From: Cristatella mucedo
Lineage: Eukaryota; Bryozoa; Phylactolaemata; Cristatellidae
DNA: 64,000 bases
Assembly (NCBI GenBank): GCA_009760855.2
Contig: WPIO01000015.1
Coordinates: 3,672,001-3,736,000 of the forward strand
Direction of reading: 5' to 3'
Position 1 is the stretch's first letter. Every line of letters begins with the position of its first letter. Both the position numbers and the translations under genes were made by a program. The notes under the pieces were generated by a model that saw only the letters and a list, made by a program, of their open reading frames with translations, was not told the DNA's origin and ran no database searches. Below are positions 63,593 through 64,000 of this stretch, in pieces.

Positions 63593-64000
63593 TATGAGCA
63601 GTGGCTATTGACGTCTGGTGATGTGCTCCTGCATTTATTCTCTGAGCTTTAACCAGCCAGGTAGATTCGTAGCACACCGAGCCATGTTCACTCCCCAAGG
63701 CACAGACGCGAGAAGCTGGTGAAATTTAGGGGTTCGCAAACAGGGGTAGAGTACGGTGCGGCTGCGTTGTTGATGGCGGGGAAAGACTTGACATAGGTGG
63801 CGCTGTCCGAATCCTCTCTGTACTGAAAAGTAATCTCTGATGCAATCTGATGCCAGCGTGAAGAGCGCAGCTTGCTTCCTTAAATACCTTCGTGATATAA
63901 TTCATGTTATATCAGCTGAACGAAGAGTTCCCAGGTAGCCAGCCGAGTAGGCGCCCGGCCGCTAGGCTAATTTTCTGACGTCAGAGAGGGTGTGGGAACC
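63593..64000. other. Unassigned stretch to window end
   Basis: No gene or repeat was recognised. Confidence 0.45.

Overview
The window is animal (metazoan) nuclear DNA. It has GT-AG introns, non-LTR retrotransposons with decaying reverse transcriptases, tRNA-headed SINEs, long dinucleotide repeats and CpG-rich islands. There is no bacterial gene organisation. The species cannot be named from the sequence.

The one gene that can be read with confidence lies on the minus strand from about 50.87 kb down to 22.01 kb. It encodes a leishmanolysin-like (invadolysin, LMLN-type, peptidase family M8) zinc metalloprotease. Fifteen coding exons join in phase, 1935 nt or 645 codons from the most upstream ATG and 617 codons from the preferred ATG. 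Together they give a signal peptide, a pro-region, the zinc motif HEILH (exon 6) followed by G at the start of exon 7, the distal LTHWEKR histidine (exon 9), the Met-turn NELMTG (exon 10) and a cysteine-rich C-terminal region. All 14 introns are GT-AG. The last exon, with the stop codon, was not found. The first exon sits in a CpG-rich island (50.27-50.93 kb).

Almost everything else identified is repeats. LINE family A (CR1/L2-like) has a 3' hairpin tail ending in ATT repeats and appears more than 20 times on both strands. LINE family B is a second CR1/L2-like family ending in ACATT repeats (0-1.4, 36.2-37.4, 53.0-54.1, 59.0-59.5 and 61.6-62.5 kb). Family C is seen only as two C-terminal fragments. 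SINE A has a tRNA-like head and a tail copied from LINE A. SINE B has a tRNA-like head and an unrelated body. One short element at 54.74-54.92 kb matches the SPIN group of hAT transposons, known for horizontal transfer. A relic of a widespread repetitive ORF lies at 58.4-59.0 kb.

Layout: 0-1.4 kb LINE B; 1.4-6.7 kb CpG-rich DNA that may be the promoter or 5' end of another gene; 6.7-18.6 kb mostly unassigned DNA with very long GA tracts; 18.7-21.6 kb nested LINE A copies; 22.0-50.9 kb the protease gene with LINEs and SINEs in its introns; 51-64 kb intergenic repeats. I found no CRISPR array, rRNA or genuine tRNA gene, and no clear new system. The most notable signals are the SPIN-like element, the LINE A/SINE A shared tail and several datable nested insertions.
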